Below are positions 50,812 through 58,728 of a stretch of 64,000 bases of DNA, piece by piece (the stretch's first letter is position 1; every line of letters starts with the position of its first letter). The position numbers and the translations under genes are program-made. Source of the stretch: Rhodococcus gordoniae (GTDB lineage: Bacteria > Actinomycetota > Actinomycetes > Mycobacteriales > Mycobacteriaceae); the NCBI RefSeq assembly GCF_001646655.1, contig NZ_LPZN01000035.1, positions 1-64,000 on the forward strand. The letters are read 5' to 3'. The notes under the pieces are model-generated. The model made no database searches. It was not told where the DNA came from and worked only from the letters and a program-made list of their open reading frames with translations.

Positions 50812-51723
50812 ATGCCTCCGACACCCCAGTTGTCACCGCGGGTGGCGCGTACCGCGCTGCGGCCTCTCTTCCGTGCCCTGCTGTCACCGCGCTGGTCGTT
50901 CGCCACGCAACGCCGGCTGCTCGACCTCGCCGCGCCGTTGCAGTTCCTCCCGAAGGACACCGTGGTGCGCCCGATCCGTCTGGCGGGACGCCCCGCCGAG
51001 CGGATCACCGTGGGCGCCACCGAGCGAACCACCGCGATCCTGTACCTGCACGGCGGCGCGTACACCGGTGGATCGCTCGCCACGCACCGCTCACTCGCGG
51101 CGCATCTCGCCGCGGCGGCGGAGTCGGCCGTGTACGTCCTCGACTACCGGCTCGCTCCCGAGCATCCCTATCCGGCGGCGCCGAACGACGCCGAAGCGGC
51201 CTATCTCGAACTCGTCGGCGAGCACGGCTTCGAGGTGTCGGGCACCGCGATCGCCGGCGACTCCGCCGGCGGTGGCCTCGCGGCGGCCACCGCGCGCCGG
51301 CTCATCGACCGGCACGCGATCACCCCGCCCGCGCTCGGGTTGCTGTCGCCGTGGACCGATCCGGCCGCCCGCGACCTGCCCGACGTGAACGACGTCGTCC
51401 TCAACAAGGGTTGGGTGTACTCCTCGGCCGAGGCGTATCTGGCCGGGGGCGATCCCACCGATCCCGGTTACGCGCCCATGCACGCCGATCCCACGGGGCT
51501 GCCGCCGACGCTCATCCAGGTGGGCACCGCGGAGATGTTCTACCCGCAGGTCCGGCGGTACGCCGAGAAACTCCGGACGGCGGGCGTCGACGTCACGTTC
51601 GTCGCGCAGCCCGAATTGTGGCACGTCGCGCCGTTGCAGGCGTCGCTCGTTCCCGAGGCCGCCGCGGCGATCAGCGACTTCGGTGTGTTCCTCCGGCAGC
51701 GGATGGGCACCCGCACGGGCTGA
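50812..51723 (+). CDS. Alpha/beta-hydrolase esterase, hormone-sensitive-lipase (LipR-like) family
   Basis: A 303-residue esterase. The oxyanion motif is LHGGAYTGGS (about 82-91; HGG(A) form), the nucleophile is in GDSAGGGLAAA (about 148-158), the acid lies near VGTAEMFYP (about 238; usually VGxxDxL, here Glu) and the His in LWHVAPLQASLVPEA (about 267). The DYRLAPEHPYPAAPND segment is diagnostic of the HSL family. In mycobacteria LipR (Rv3084) has the same operon partners. It would hydrolyse the ester made by the monooxygenase. Third gene of the operon, 8 bp after the SDR stop. Confidence 0.88.
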   Translation: MPPTPQLSPRVARTALRPLFRALLSPRWSFATQRRLLDLAAPLQFLPKDTVVRPIRLAGRPAERITVGATERTTAILYLHGGAYTGGSLATHRSLAAHLAAAAESAVYVLDYRLAPEHPYPAAPNDAEAAYLELVGEHGFEVSGTAIAGDSAGGGLAAATARRLIDRHAITPPALGLLSPWTDPAARDLPDVNDVVLNKGWVYSSAEAYLAGGDPTDPGYAPMHADPTGLPPTLIQVGTAEMFYPQVRRYAEKLRTAGVDVTFVAQPELWHVAPLQASLVPEAAAAISDFGVFLRQRMGTRTG

Positions 51724-51740
51724 GCACCGGGCGTCCGCGA

Positions 51741-52691
51741 TCAGCTGTGTTCGGCGAGCCATTCCTCGGCGACGGACCGGGGATCCTCGCCGGCGTCGAG
51801 TCGCGCGCGCAGTTCGGTGAGATCGCTCGTCGTCAGCTCTCCGGCGATGGTCCGCAACGCGTCGAGCTGCGCCTCGTCGAGGGTGCCCTTGCGGAAGACC
51901 GGGACGACGTTCTGGGCGGGCAGTACCGGTACCGGGGCGTCGTCTGCCTTCGTGTCGTCCTGCGGGGCGCGGTCGGGTGCGTCGGGCACGGTGCTCACAG
52001 GCGAATCCGCATCGATCTCCGCGAGAGCGGGTGACGTCGTGGTGGTTCCGACGACGGTACCGGGTTCGGATGCGACGGCGACCGACTGCGCATCCTCGAT
52101 CCGCCGTACCTCGCGCGGACGGCAGCCGGCGCGTTCGAGCGCGTCGAGTCCACCCGCGGAGCCGAAGTCCTCGGTCAGCGCGAACGTCAGCTCGGGGCAC
52201 CGGTCGACGAGGTCGGCCACCCGGCTCACCGACCACTGCGCGAGCCGTTCGCGGTCGGCGAGCAGAACCGCGCGGTCCTGCGCCGACGCGTAATCGGAGA
52301 TGGTCAGCTCGTCGGGCAGCGCCCGCGCGAGCGCCTCGAAGACGTCCTCTGCGTCGGTGGAGTCGGAACCCGGGTCGTAGGACGCGAGCAGACGTCCCGT
52401 GTAACCGGGGATCAGTGTGAGCTCGGCGGCGTCGAGTGCTGCGGGCGGATCGGCGACGCCGGAGCGCACCTGTACGTCGATCCCGCTGCCGCGCAGGGCT
52501 CCTGTGTACAGGTGCGCGAGCAGCTCCTCGTCGGGTCGCTCCCCCGCGCCGACGATCACCGTCGCCGACGGCGCCGCCCCGTCGAGGACGGGCGACGCGC
52601 ATCCCTGGAGCACGGCCGCCACCGCGCATGCGGTGAGCACTGTCGCCGCGACCGGCCGGGTCGGTCTCGATTCGTTCGCCACGGCGGCCAT
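51741..52691 (-). CDS. ProX-like lipoprotein (glycine betaine/osmoprotectant-binding family)
   Basis: A 316-residue exported lipoprotein. After a signal region and lipobox VLQGC (about 28-32) comes an OpuAC/ProX-type periplasmic binding-protein domain: ATVIVGAGERPDEELLAHLYTGAL, LTLIPGYTGRLLA, and LRTIAGELTTSDLTELRARLD near the C-terminus. An acidic Asp/Pro-rich insertion (DADSPVSTVPDAPDRAPQDD) interrupts the second lobe. No permease or ATPase gene for an osmoprotectant importer is adjacent, so it may serve a transporter encoded elsewhere or have another binding role. Start ATG 52691 is preferred; ATG 52715 adds 8 residues. It converges on the esterase with 17 bp between the stops. Confidence 0.75.
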   Translation of the reverse strand: MAAVANESRPTRPVAATVLTACAVAAVLQGCASPVLDGAAPSATVIVGAGERPDEELLAHLYTGALRGSGIDVQVRSGVADPPAALDAAELTLIPGYTGRLLASYDPGSDSTDAEDVFEALARALPDELTISDYASAQDRAVLLADRERLAQWSVSRVADLVDRCPELTFALTEDFGSAGGLDALERAGCRPREVRRIEDAQSVAVASEPGTVVGTTTTSPALAEIDADSPVSTVPDAPDRAPQDDTKADDAPVPVLPAQNVVPVFRKGTLDEAQLDALRTIAGELTTSDLTELRARLDAGEDPRSVAEEWLAEHS

Positions 52692-52763
52692 TGTCGCCCA
52701 CCGGGCTCCTGCCACCCGCGCCTGCCCACCCCCGGCCTCCCCGGACTCCCAACCGACAGGACG

Positions 52764-52813
52764 CCGAACGCCCCGGTCCGGAACCCTTGTGCGGTTCGGA
52801 TCGGGGCGTTCGG
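52764..52813 (-). terminator. Terminator of the malic enzyme gene
   Basis: Perfect 12-bp outer arms (CCGAACGCCCCG and its complement) with an almost perfect inner stem (TCCGGAACC/GGTTCGGA). It begins 25 bp past the malic enzyme stop. Confidence 0.8.
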
Positions 52814-52837
52814 TGCGATCTCGCCGGGAGCGAATCC

Positions 52838-54031
52838 CTAGTCGGCGACACCTTCGGCCTTCGCCGCGGCCGCGACGGCCTCGGCGACGGCGGGTGCCAC
52901 ACGCGGATCGAGCGGGCTCGGGACGATCTTGTCCGCGGCCAGTTCGTCACCGACGACCGAGAGGATGGCCTCGGCGGCGGCGAGTTTCATGCCCTCGGTG
53001 ATGCGGCGGGCACCGGCGTCGAGCGCCCCCTTGAACACACCGGGGAAAGCCAGCACGTTGTTGATCTGGTTCGGGAAGTCGCTGCGACCCGTCGCGACGA
53101 TCGCGGCGTGCTTGTGGGCGATGTCGGGGTGGATCTCCGGATCCGGGTTCGACATCGCGAAGATGATGGAGTCGTCGGCCATCGTCGCGACGATCTCCTC
53201 GGGCACGGTGCCCGACGACACGCCGAGGTAGACGTCGGCGCCGTCGAGCGCCTCGGTGATGCCGCCCTTGCGGCCCTCGGGGTTGGTGCGGGCGGCCAGG
53301 TCGGTCTTGATCTCGCCGAGATCGGTGCGGTCGGCGGAGATGATGCCCTTCGAATCGAGCACCACCACGTCACGCGCACCGGCGGCGAGCAGGATGTTGG
53401 TGCACGCCACGCCGGCAGCGCCGGCGCCGGAGATCACGATGCGCAGGTCGGCGATGTCGCGTCCCTGCACCTTCAGCGCGCCCTTGAGTGCGGCCAGGGC
53501 GACGATCGCGGTTCCGTGCTGGTCGTCGTGCATGACGGGGCAGTCGAGCGCCTCGATGACGCGCTTCTCGATCTCGAAGCAGCGCGGGGCGGAGATGTCC
53601 TCGAGGTTGACGGCACCGAAGGACGGACGCAGCCGGACGAGGGTCTCGACGATCTCGTCGGGATCGGTGGTGTCGAGCACCAGCGGAATGGAGTTCAGGC
53701 CGGCGAACTTCTTGAACAGCGCCGACTTGCCCTCCATCACGGGCAGCGAGGCGCGGGCGCCGATGTTGCCGAGACCGAGGACCGCGGTGCCGTCGGACAC
53801 GACGACGACCAGGCGGTTCGTCCAGGTGTACCGGTCGACCAGGGTCTCGTCGGCAGCGATGGCGCGGCAGACCCGGGCGACACCGGGGGTGTACGCGATG
53901 GACAGATCGCGCTGGTTCTCGAGCGGCGCGGTCAACTCGACCGAGAGCTTGCCGTCGACGTGACCCGAGAAGATCTCCTCGTCCGTCAACTCGAGCTTCT
54001 GAGGGGTAGGTGCATCAGACACAATTGACAC
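52838..54031 (-). CDS. NAD(P)-dependent malic enzyme
   Basis: A 397-residue oxidoreductase that decarboxylates malate to pyruvate with reduction of NAD(P). The malic domain has the catalytic Tyr in LSIAYTPGVARVCRAI (about 45) and the Lys in MEGKSALFKKFAGL (about 100), the metal ligands ED in AVNLEDISAP (about 143) and DDQHGTAI (about 168), and the cofactor loop GAGAAGVA (about 202). It is the short bacterial type without a phosphotransacetylase tail. It supplies pyruvate and, if NADP-linked, NADPH for lipid synthesis. The GTG start has AGGAGTG about 7 nt upstream. The 5' gap is 469 bp long and holds several dyads. Confidence 0.92.
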   Translation of the reverse strand: MSIVSDAPTPQKLELTDEEIFSGHVDGKLSVELTAPLENQRDLSIAYTPGVARVCRAIAADETLVDRYTWTNRLVVVVSDGTAVLGLGNIGARASLPVMEGKSALFKKFAGLNSIPLVLDTTDPDEIVETLVRLRPSFGAVNLEDISAPRCFEIEKRVIEALDCPVMHDDQHGTAIVALAALKGALKVQGRDIADLRIVISGAGAAGVACTNILLAAGARDVVVLDSKGIISADRTDLGEIKTDLAARTNPEGRKGGITEALDGADVYLGVSSGTVPEEIVATMADDSIIFAMSNPDPEIHPDIAHKHAAIVATGRSDFPNQINNVLAFPGVFKGALDAGARRITEGMKLAAAEAILSVVGDELAADKIVPSPLDPRVAPAVAEAVAAAAKAEGVAD

Positions 54032-54185
54032 GATGACACTCCTGCGTGTGCCGAGTCGACCTCTGGACTCGGTGGCTGCGAAAACACCGCAGTCCCATGC
54101 ATTTCACATCGATCCATGCATCGAGTCTGCAGCGCTTCGCCAAGGACATTGGTTGAAGCTTCCGGGCGCGATCACGACTGCCGCT

Positions 54186-54199
54186 GTACAAGGTTGTAC
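54186..54199. promoter_or_regulatory. Palindrome upstream of malic enzyme
   Basis: GTACAAGGTTGTAC, perfect 6-bp arms and 2-bp centre. A possible operator about 155 bp before the start codon. Confidence 0.45.
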
Positions 54200-54240
54200 G
54201 GCTTCCGGAACGTGATGGAGCCGGGGCGGGTGGCCCTGGC

Positions 54241-54270
54241 ATCGAGCCCTGGGTGATCGAGCCCCGGGTG
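54241..54270 (+). repeat. Tandem 15-bp direct repeat
   Basis: ATCGAGCCCTGGGTG at 54241-54255 is followed at once by the same sequence with one change (C for T) at 54256-54270. The function is unknown; it could be paired binding sites or slippage. Confidence 0.7.
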
Positions 54271-54464
54271 GGTCTGCCATCCTTCGTCCGAGTCCGGGGT
54301 ATTCCGGCTTTCGGATTGCCGTAAGTTTGCCACCTTCGCAGAGGAACAATCAAATCGGCATCGATTGCGAAGGTCTCACGGTTTTGTCGTCTCACCTGTG
54401 AGTTTACGTGCCGGGACCACGGCCCCGACGGCACATCGACACGAATTTCCGCAGTTACACGACG

Positions 54465-54480
54465 GCTACCGGCGGGTAGC
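54465..54480. promoter_or_regulatory. TACC-GGCG-GGTA operator-like site
   Basis: GCTACCGGCGGGTAGC has perfect 6-bp arms around GGCG. It is nearly identical to the central site upstream of fadD15 (21045-21060). Confidence 0.5.
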
Positions 54481-54500
54481 GGTGATGGCACTCGGAGCCG

Positions 54501-54923
54501 TCATCCCCACCACTGGGTGAGCAACAGAATCGATGCAGTGAAGATCACCACAGCACTCGACAGGAGAGCCGCGCCACCGGACCGGCGATCCGCCGTCACC
54601 TGCGCGATCAGGGCCACGAGCGAGGCAACGACGTGCGCGGCCACCGCGGTGGTCCCCGGACCGGGAAAACCGCGGTCGCCGGCCAGGTACTGGGCCCCGC
54701 ACACCACGGCGGTCAGGACCAGCACCGCACCACACACCACACCCGAGATCGCGCGCGCGGCGCGGACCGGCAGGCTCGACCGGCGCGGCGATGCGACGTC
54801 GTAGGGATAGGAGTGGTACCCGTCGTCCACGTAGTACGGCTCGTCGTACTCACTGGCGTAGTAGTTTTCGTCGTTCCACGACCCGTGCCCCTCGTCCGGG
54901 TATCGCGCACCCCGCCGCCTCAT
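54501..54923 (-). CDS. Small membrane protein with Tyr-rich N-terminus
   Basis: A 140-residue protein with no recognised family. The first ~45 residues are hydrophilic and rich in Tyr, Asp, Glu and Ser (NYYASEYDEPYYVDDGYHSY), followed by three predicted helices (about 54-76, 90-108 and 118-138) and a TQWWG ending. The same general architecture is common among conserved actinobacterial membrane proteins. Its start overlaps the PHP phosphoesterase stop by 4 bp, so it is coupled to that gene. Confidence 0.7.
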   Translation of the reverse strand: MRRRGARYPDEGHGSWNDENYYASEYDEPYYVDDGYHSYPYDVASPRRSSLPVRAARAISGVVCGAVLVLTAVVCGAQYLAGDRGFPGPGTTAVAAHVVASLVALIAQVTADRRSGGAALLSSAVVIFTASILLLTQWWG

Positions 54924-55774
54924 CCCGCGATCACCTCCACGCCGGTCGCGCGGTCGAGCAGCGCCTCGTAGGCCGCCGGAGCGGTGGTGAAACTGCCGAG
55001 CCTCACGTCCTTGTTGTCGCCGTGATAGTCGGACGATCCCGTGACGACCACCCCGAGCGACCGTGCGAGATCGTGCATCGTCCGCACGTCCTGCTCACTG
55101 TGGTCGGGATGATCGGCCTCGACACCGCCGAGTCCGAGTTCGGCGAGTTCCTCGATGTGATCGAGCGCGAGGAGCCGCCCGCGAGAACGCGCCCGGGCGT
55201 GCGCCACCACCGGCACACCGCCCGCGGCCGTCACCATCTTCACCGCGTCGACGAGCGGGGTGTCGGCCTTCGGTACGTAGTAGCGACCGCGCGGGGACAA
55301 CAGCTCGGTGAAGGCATCGGCGACCGTGGGCACCACACCGGCGGCGACGAGCGCCCGCGCCAGATGTGGCCGGCCCGCGGCCGGACCCGCCTCGGCGAGC
55401 ACCGCGTCGACGTCGATCGGCAGACCGTCGGCAGCCATCCGCACACCCATGGCCCGGATCCGCGACACCCGTTCGCCCCGGAGCCGCTCGAGTTCGGCCA
55501 CGAACACCGGGTCGTGCGGGTCGAACAGATAGGCCAGCAGGTGCACGGCGACCGGGGCGCCGTCCTCTCCGCGACCCGTGCAGGACATCTCCATCCCCCG
55601 GACGAGACGCAACCCCGCCGGCAGAGCCGTCGCGGCCTCGTCCCACCCCGCGGTCGTGTCGTGATCGGTCAGGGCCACCACGTCCAGACCCGCCCGGGCC
55701 GCGGCGCGGACCAGGTCGGCAGGAGCGTCGGTACCGTCCGATGCGGTCGAATGGGTGTGGAGATCGATACGCAC
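54920..55774 (-). CDS. PHP-domain phosphoesterase
   Basis: A 284-residue metal-dependent phosphatase of the PHP family, like 3',5'-nucleoside bisphosphate phosphatases (YciV/RnmAB). The metal-binding motifs are LHTHSTASDGTD (about 5-16), ALTDHDT (about 34-40), RGMEMSC (about 59-65), VAHARARSRG (His near 191) and SSDYHGDNK (about 246-254). Likely substrates are pAp or short RNA 5' ends, but other phosphoesters are possible. The GTG start is 6 nt after a CAGACT -10-like box on the minus strand, fitting a leaderless mRNA. First gene of a two-gene operon with a membrane protein. Confidence 0.88.
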   Translation of the reverse strand: MRIDLHTHSTASDGTDAPADLVRAAARAGLDVVALTDHDTTAGWDEAATALPAGLRLVRGMEMSCTGRGEDGAPVAVHLLAYLFDPHDPVFVAELERLRGERVSRIRAMGVRMAADGLPIDVDAVLAEAGPAAGRPHLARALVAAGVVPTVADAFTELLSPRGRYYVPKADTPLVDAVKMVTAAGGVPVVAHARARSRGRLLALDHIEELAELGLGGVEADHPDHSEQDVRTMHDLARSLGVVVTGSSDYHGDNKDVRLGSFTTAPAAYEALLDRATGVEVIAG

Positions 55775-55855
55775 GCCCCCAGTCTGTCAGGTCGGCGGGC
55801 TAGCATGACGACGCGACCGGCCGCGCCGCAGCGGCATGCCGTGAGGAAGGACAAC

Positions 55856-56911
55856 ATGCCGCACCAGCCTTCTCGTGCCCCTCGTCGCGGCCCCACTCCC
55901 CCGGCACTCACCGAACGAGCGGTGATCGACTGCGCGGTCTATGTCGACGGGCACCGGCTGCCCGGCCGCTACACCCACACCGAGGCGGTCGCAGAGGTGC
56001 ACCGGCGCGGCACCGGATTCGTGTGGCTCGGGCTGCACCATCCCGACGAACGGCAGATGGCGAGCGTCGCACATACCTTCGGACTCCACGAACTGATGGT
56101 CGAGGACGCCGTCCACGCCCATCAGAGACCGAAACTCGAGCGTTACGACAACGTGCTGTTCCTGGTGCTGCGCACCGTCAGCTACATCGAGCACGAGTCG
56201 GTGGCGACCACCAAGGACATCGTCGAGACCGGCGAGATCATGTTGTTCACGGGCCCCGACTTCATCGTGAGCGTGCGGCACGGCGACCATTCGGAACTGT
56301 CGCAGGTGCGCAAGCGCCTCGAGCGGGATCCCGACCGTCTGGCCCGCGGTCCGGCGGCCGTGCTCCACGCGATCGCCGACCACGTGGTCGACTCCTATCT
56401 CGCCGTCACGACGGCCGTACAGCCCGACGTCGACGACATCGAAGAGCTCGTGTTCACCCCCGACACGCGGATCGCGGTCGACCAGATCTACATGCTCAAG
56501 CGCGAGATCGTGCAGTTGCGCCGGGCCGTCGTTCCGCTCGCCGAACCGCTGCAACAGCTCATCCGGGCGCCGGGCAACCCGATCCCGAAGGACGTCCGAC
56601 GATACTTCCGCGACGTCGCCGACCACCACACGACGGTGTCCGACCGCATCGCCGCCTTCGACGAAACGCTCGGCACGCTGCTCGACGCGGCGATCGCGAA
56701 GGTCACCGTGCAGCAGAACACCGACATGCGCAAGATCTCCGCGTGGGTCGCGATCGCCGCCGTTCCGACGATGATCGCCGGGATCTACGGCATGAACTTC
56801 GATCGCATGCCGGAACTGCACTGGGAGTACGGCTACTACGTCGTGCTCGCCGCGATCGTCACGATCACCGTGGGACTGTTCGTCACCTTCAGGCGCAACA
56901 ACTGGTTGTGA
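55856..56911 (+). CDS. corA: CorA-family magnesium/cobalt channel
   Basis: A 351-residue pentameric divalent-cation channel. A long soluble N-terminal domain (about 1-285) is followed by two helices (about 293-313 and 325-345). The selectivity signature YGMNF is at the end of helix 1 (about 311), with MPELHW after it. The ATG at 55856 has GAGGAAGGA 5 nt upstream; an earlier ATG (55805) lies inside a TAGCAT -10-like box and would not be part of the transcript. The gene is divergent from the PHP operon and its stop overlaps the next gene by 4 bp. Confidence 0.93.
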   Translation: MPHQPSRAPRRGPTPPALTERAVIDCAVYVDGHRLPGRYTHTEAVAEVHRRGTGFVWLGLHHPDERQMASVAHTFGLHELMVEDAVHAHQRPKLERYDNVLFLVLRTVSYIEHESVATTKDIVETGEIMLFTGPDFIVSVRHGDHSELSQVRKRLERDPDRLARGPAAVLHAIADHVVDSYLAVTTAVQPDVDDIEELVFTPDTRIAVDQIYMLKREIVQLRRAVVPLAEPLQQLIRAPGNPIPKDVRRYFRDVADHHTTVSDRIAAFDETLGTLLDAAIAKVTVQQNTDMRKISAWVAIAAVPTMIAGIYGMNFDRMPELHWEYGYYVVLAAIVTITVGLFVTFRRNNWL

Positions 56912-58716
56912 CGACCGAACTCGACAGCTCTGCGACGCCCACCACACGGCCGGCGCGATCGCCGCGGCGCCACGTGCTCGTCGTCGCCCTCGTGCTGATC
57001 CTGTTGCAGACGATCCTCCGGACCGTGGTGGCCGCGACCGGCGAGTTCTACTGGGACGACCTGATCCTCGTCGGCCGGGCGGGGTCGTATCCGCTGCTGT
57101 CCGACGCATTCCTGCGGTACGACCACGACGGTCACCTGATGCCCGCCGCCTTCCTCGTAGCGGGGATCGCCACGGCCGTCGCGCCGTTGGCATGGTGGCC
57201 GGCGGCGGCCTCGCTCGTGATCGGGCAGTTGCTCGCATCGCTGGCGGTGCTACGGGTGCTCTGGTTGCTGCTCGGTCCGCGACGCGCCCTGTGGGGACCG
57301 CTGCTGTTCTACCTCCTCACCCCGCTGACCCTGCCGGCCTTCGCCTGGTGGGCCGCCGCGCTCAACGCGCTGCCACTGCAGGCAGCGCTGGCCTGGGTCG
57401 CGGGAGATGCGCTGCAGTACAGCAGGACCGGGCGACGACGCCATCTCGTGAGCGCACTCGTCGTCACCGTGGTTGCCCTGCTGTTCTTCGAGAAGTCCGT
57501 CCTCGTTCCGTTCGCCGCCTTCGCGACGGTCGCGCTCGCGTCCCACGTCGACGGACTCGCGCGACCGGTCCGCCGCACCTGGGCGCGGGCGCGCCCGCTG
57601 TGGCTCGCGTCGGCGGCCGTGCTGGTCGGCTGGGCGCTCTGTTACACGGCGGTGGTCGAATCCCGGTTCGGAGTTCCGCCGTGGTCGATGGTGGCCGGGT
57701 TGACCCATCACGGGCTGTCCTACGGGCTGCTGCCGTCGCTGCTGGGTGGTCCGTGGGGGTGGGAGCGGTGGAACCCGAGCCCGCCGTGGGCCGATCCCCC
57801 GGTCGTGCTCGTCGTCGTCGGGTGGTTCGCCGTCGCACTCGCGGCGGGGTGGAGTGTGCGCCGGCGCCGGCGGACGGGCCCGGTGTGGATCGCGGTGACC
57901 GCCTACGTGCTGGCGTCGCTCGCGGCGATGATCAGTACCCGCTTCGGCCCGGAGACCACCTACGAACTCGCACGCACACTGCGCTACTTCGCCGACTCGG
58001 CCGTGGTCGTCGCGATCGCCGCGGCGCTGGTCCTGCGCGCCCCGCGGCGGGGCACGACGAGCCACCCTCGCGCCGTTCGTGCGACCGCCTGGACCTGCGC
58101 GGCCGTGTTCACCGCCGGCTCGCTGTGGTCGACCGTCACGTTCGCGCGCAGCTGGTCGGACAACCCGACCGGCGACTATCTCGGGGCGGCGAAGGCTGCG
58201 CTGACCGCCCGGCCCGACGACACCGTGCTCGACCATCCGGTGTCGGTGTGGATCCTGCTGCCGGTCACCTATCCGCACAACCTGGTGGGATCCGTCTTCT
58301 CCGCGCTGCCGGACCGGTCCGACGTCCGCGATTACACGACCGACCTGTGGGTCCTCGACGATCGCGGACACCGCGCACCCGCCGAGCTGCTGCCGCTGCG
58401 GTCCGTCCCGCCCGGTCCCGAGCCGGACTGCGGCCGTCTCGTCACCGCCGACGCCGTCACGGCCCTTCCGCTCGACTCCCCCGCGGGCGACTGGGAATGG
58501 ACGGTGCAGGTGAACTACCGGGCGTCCGCCGACGGCACGATCGATCTCGGTTTCCCCGGCCACGACTCCGTCACGGTTCCCGTCACCGAAGGGCTCGGCA
58601 CGGTGTACGTCCGCGTCTCCGGAGACGGGTCGGCGTTGCAGGCGCGCTCGTCCACACCCGGCACCACCGTGTGTCTCGGTGGCGGATCGCTCGGGGTCGT
58701 CGTCCCGCAGGGCTGA
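56908..58716 (+). CDS. Polytopic membrane protein, glycosyltransferase-C-like
   Basis: A 602-residue membrane protein with about 11-12 predicted helices in residues 25-430 and a C-terminal outer domain of about 150 residues ending with two cysteines (PDCGRL and TVCLGGG). An acidic pair soon after helix 1 (FYWDDLIL, about 49-56) is like the catalytic DD/DE loop of GT-C sugar transferases, but the rest does not allow assignment. It is coupled to corA by a GTGA overlap, which does not by itself suggest a shared pathway. It converges on the AlkZ-like gene with 12 bp between the stops. Confidence 0.72.
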   Translation: MTTELDSSATPTTRPARSPRRHVLVVALVLILLQTILRTVVAATGEFYWDDLILVGRAGSYPLLSDAFLRYDHDGHLMPAAFLVAGIATAVAPLAWWPAAASLVIGQLLASLAVLRVLWLLLGPRRALWGPLLFYLLTPLTLPAFAWWAAALNALPLQAALAWVAGDALQYSRTGRRRHLVSALVVTVVALLFFEKSVLVPFAAFATVALASHVDGLARPVRRTWARARPLWLASAAVLVGWALCYTAVVESRFGVPPWSMVAGLTHHGLSYGLLPSLLGGPWGWERWNPSPPWADPPVVLVVVGWFAVALAAGWSVRRRRRTGPVWIAVTAYVLASLAAMISTRFGPETTYELARTLRYFADSAVVVAIAAALVLRAPRRGTTSHPRAVRATAWTCAAVFTAGSLWSTVTFARSWSDNPTGDYLGAAKAALTARPDDTVLDHPVSVWILLPVTYPHNLVGSVFSALPDRSDVRDYTTDLWVLDDRGHRAPAELLPLRSVPPGPEPDCGRLVTADAVTALPLDSPAGDWEWTVQVNYRASADGTIDLGFPGHDSVTVPVTEGLGTVYVRVSGDGSALQARSSTPGTTVCLGGGSLGVVVPQG

Positions 58717-58728
58717 CAGCCGAGCGGC

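Larger units (their letters stand above)
54032..54500 (-). promoter_or_regulatory. 469-bp upstream region of malic enzyme
   Basis: No ORF is convincing here. Visible elements: a hairpin CCGAGTC...GACTCGG (54051-54072) about 20 nt before the malic enzyme start; a GTACAA-GG-TTGTAC palindrome (54186-54199); a tandem 15-bp repeat (54241-54270); and GCTACC-GGCG-GGTAGC (54465-54480). This is a long regulatory zone, possibly with a long 5' leader. Promoter boxes cannot be placed with confidence. Confidence 0.4.

Noticed and set aside
53000-54031. Malic enzyme as malolactic or MaeB-type with phosphotransacetylase domain
   Set aside because: The protein ends at 397 residues with no PTA domain, so it is the short type.
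55805-55855. Upstream ATG start for corA
   Set aside because: The ATG lies within a TAGCAT -10-like box, while the ATG at 55856 has a strong ribosome binding site.
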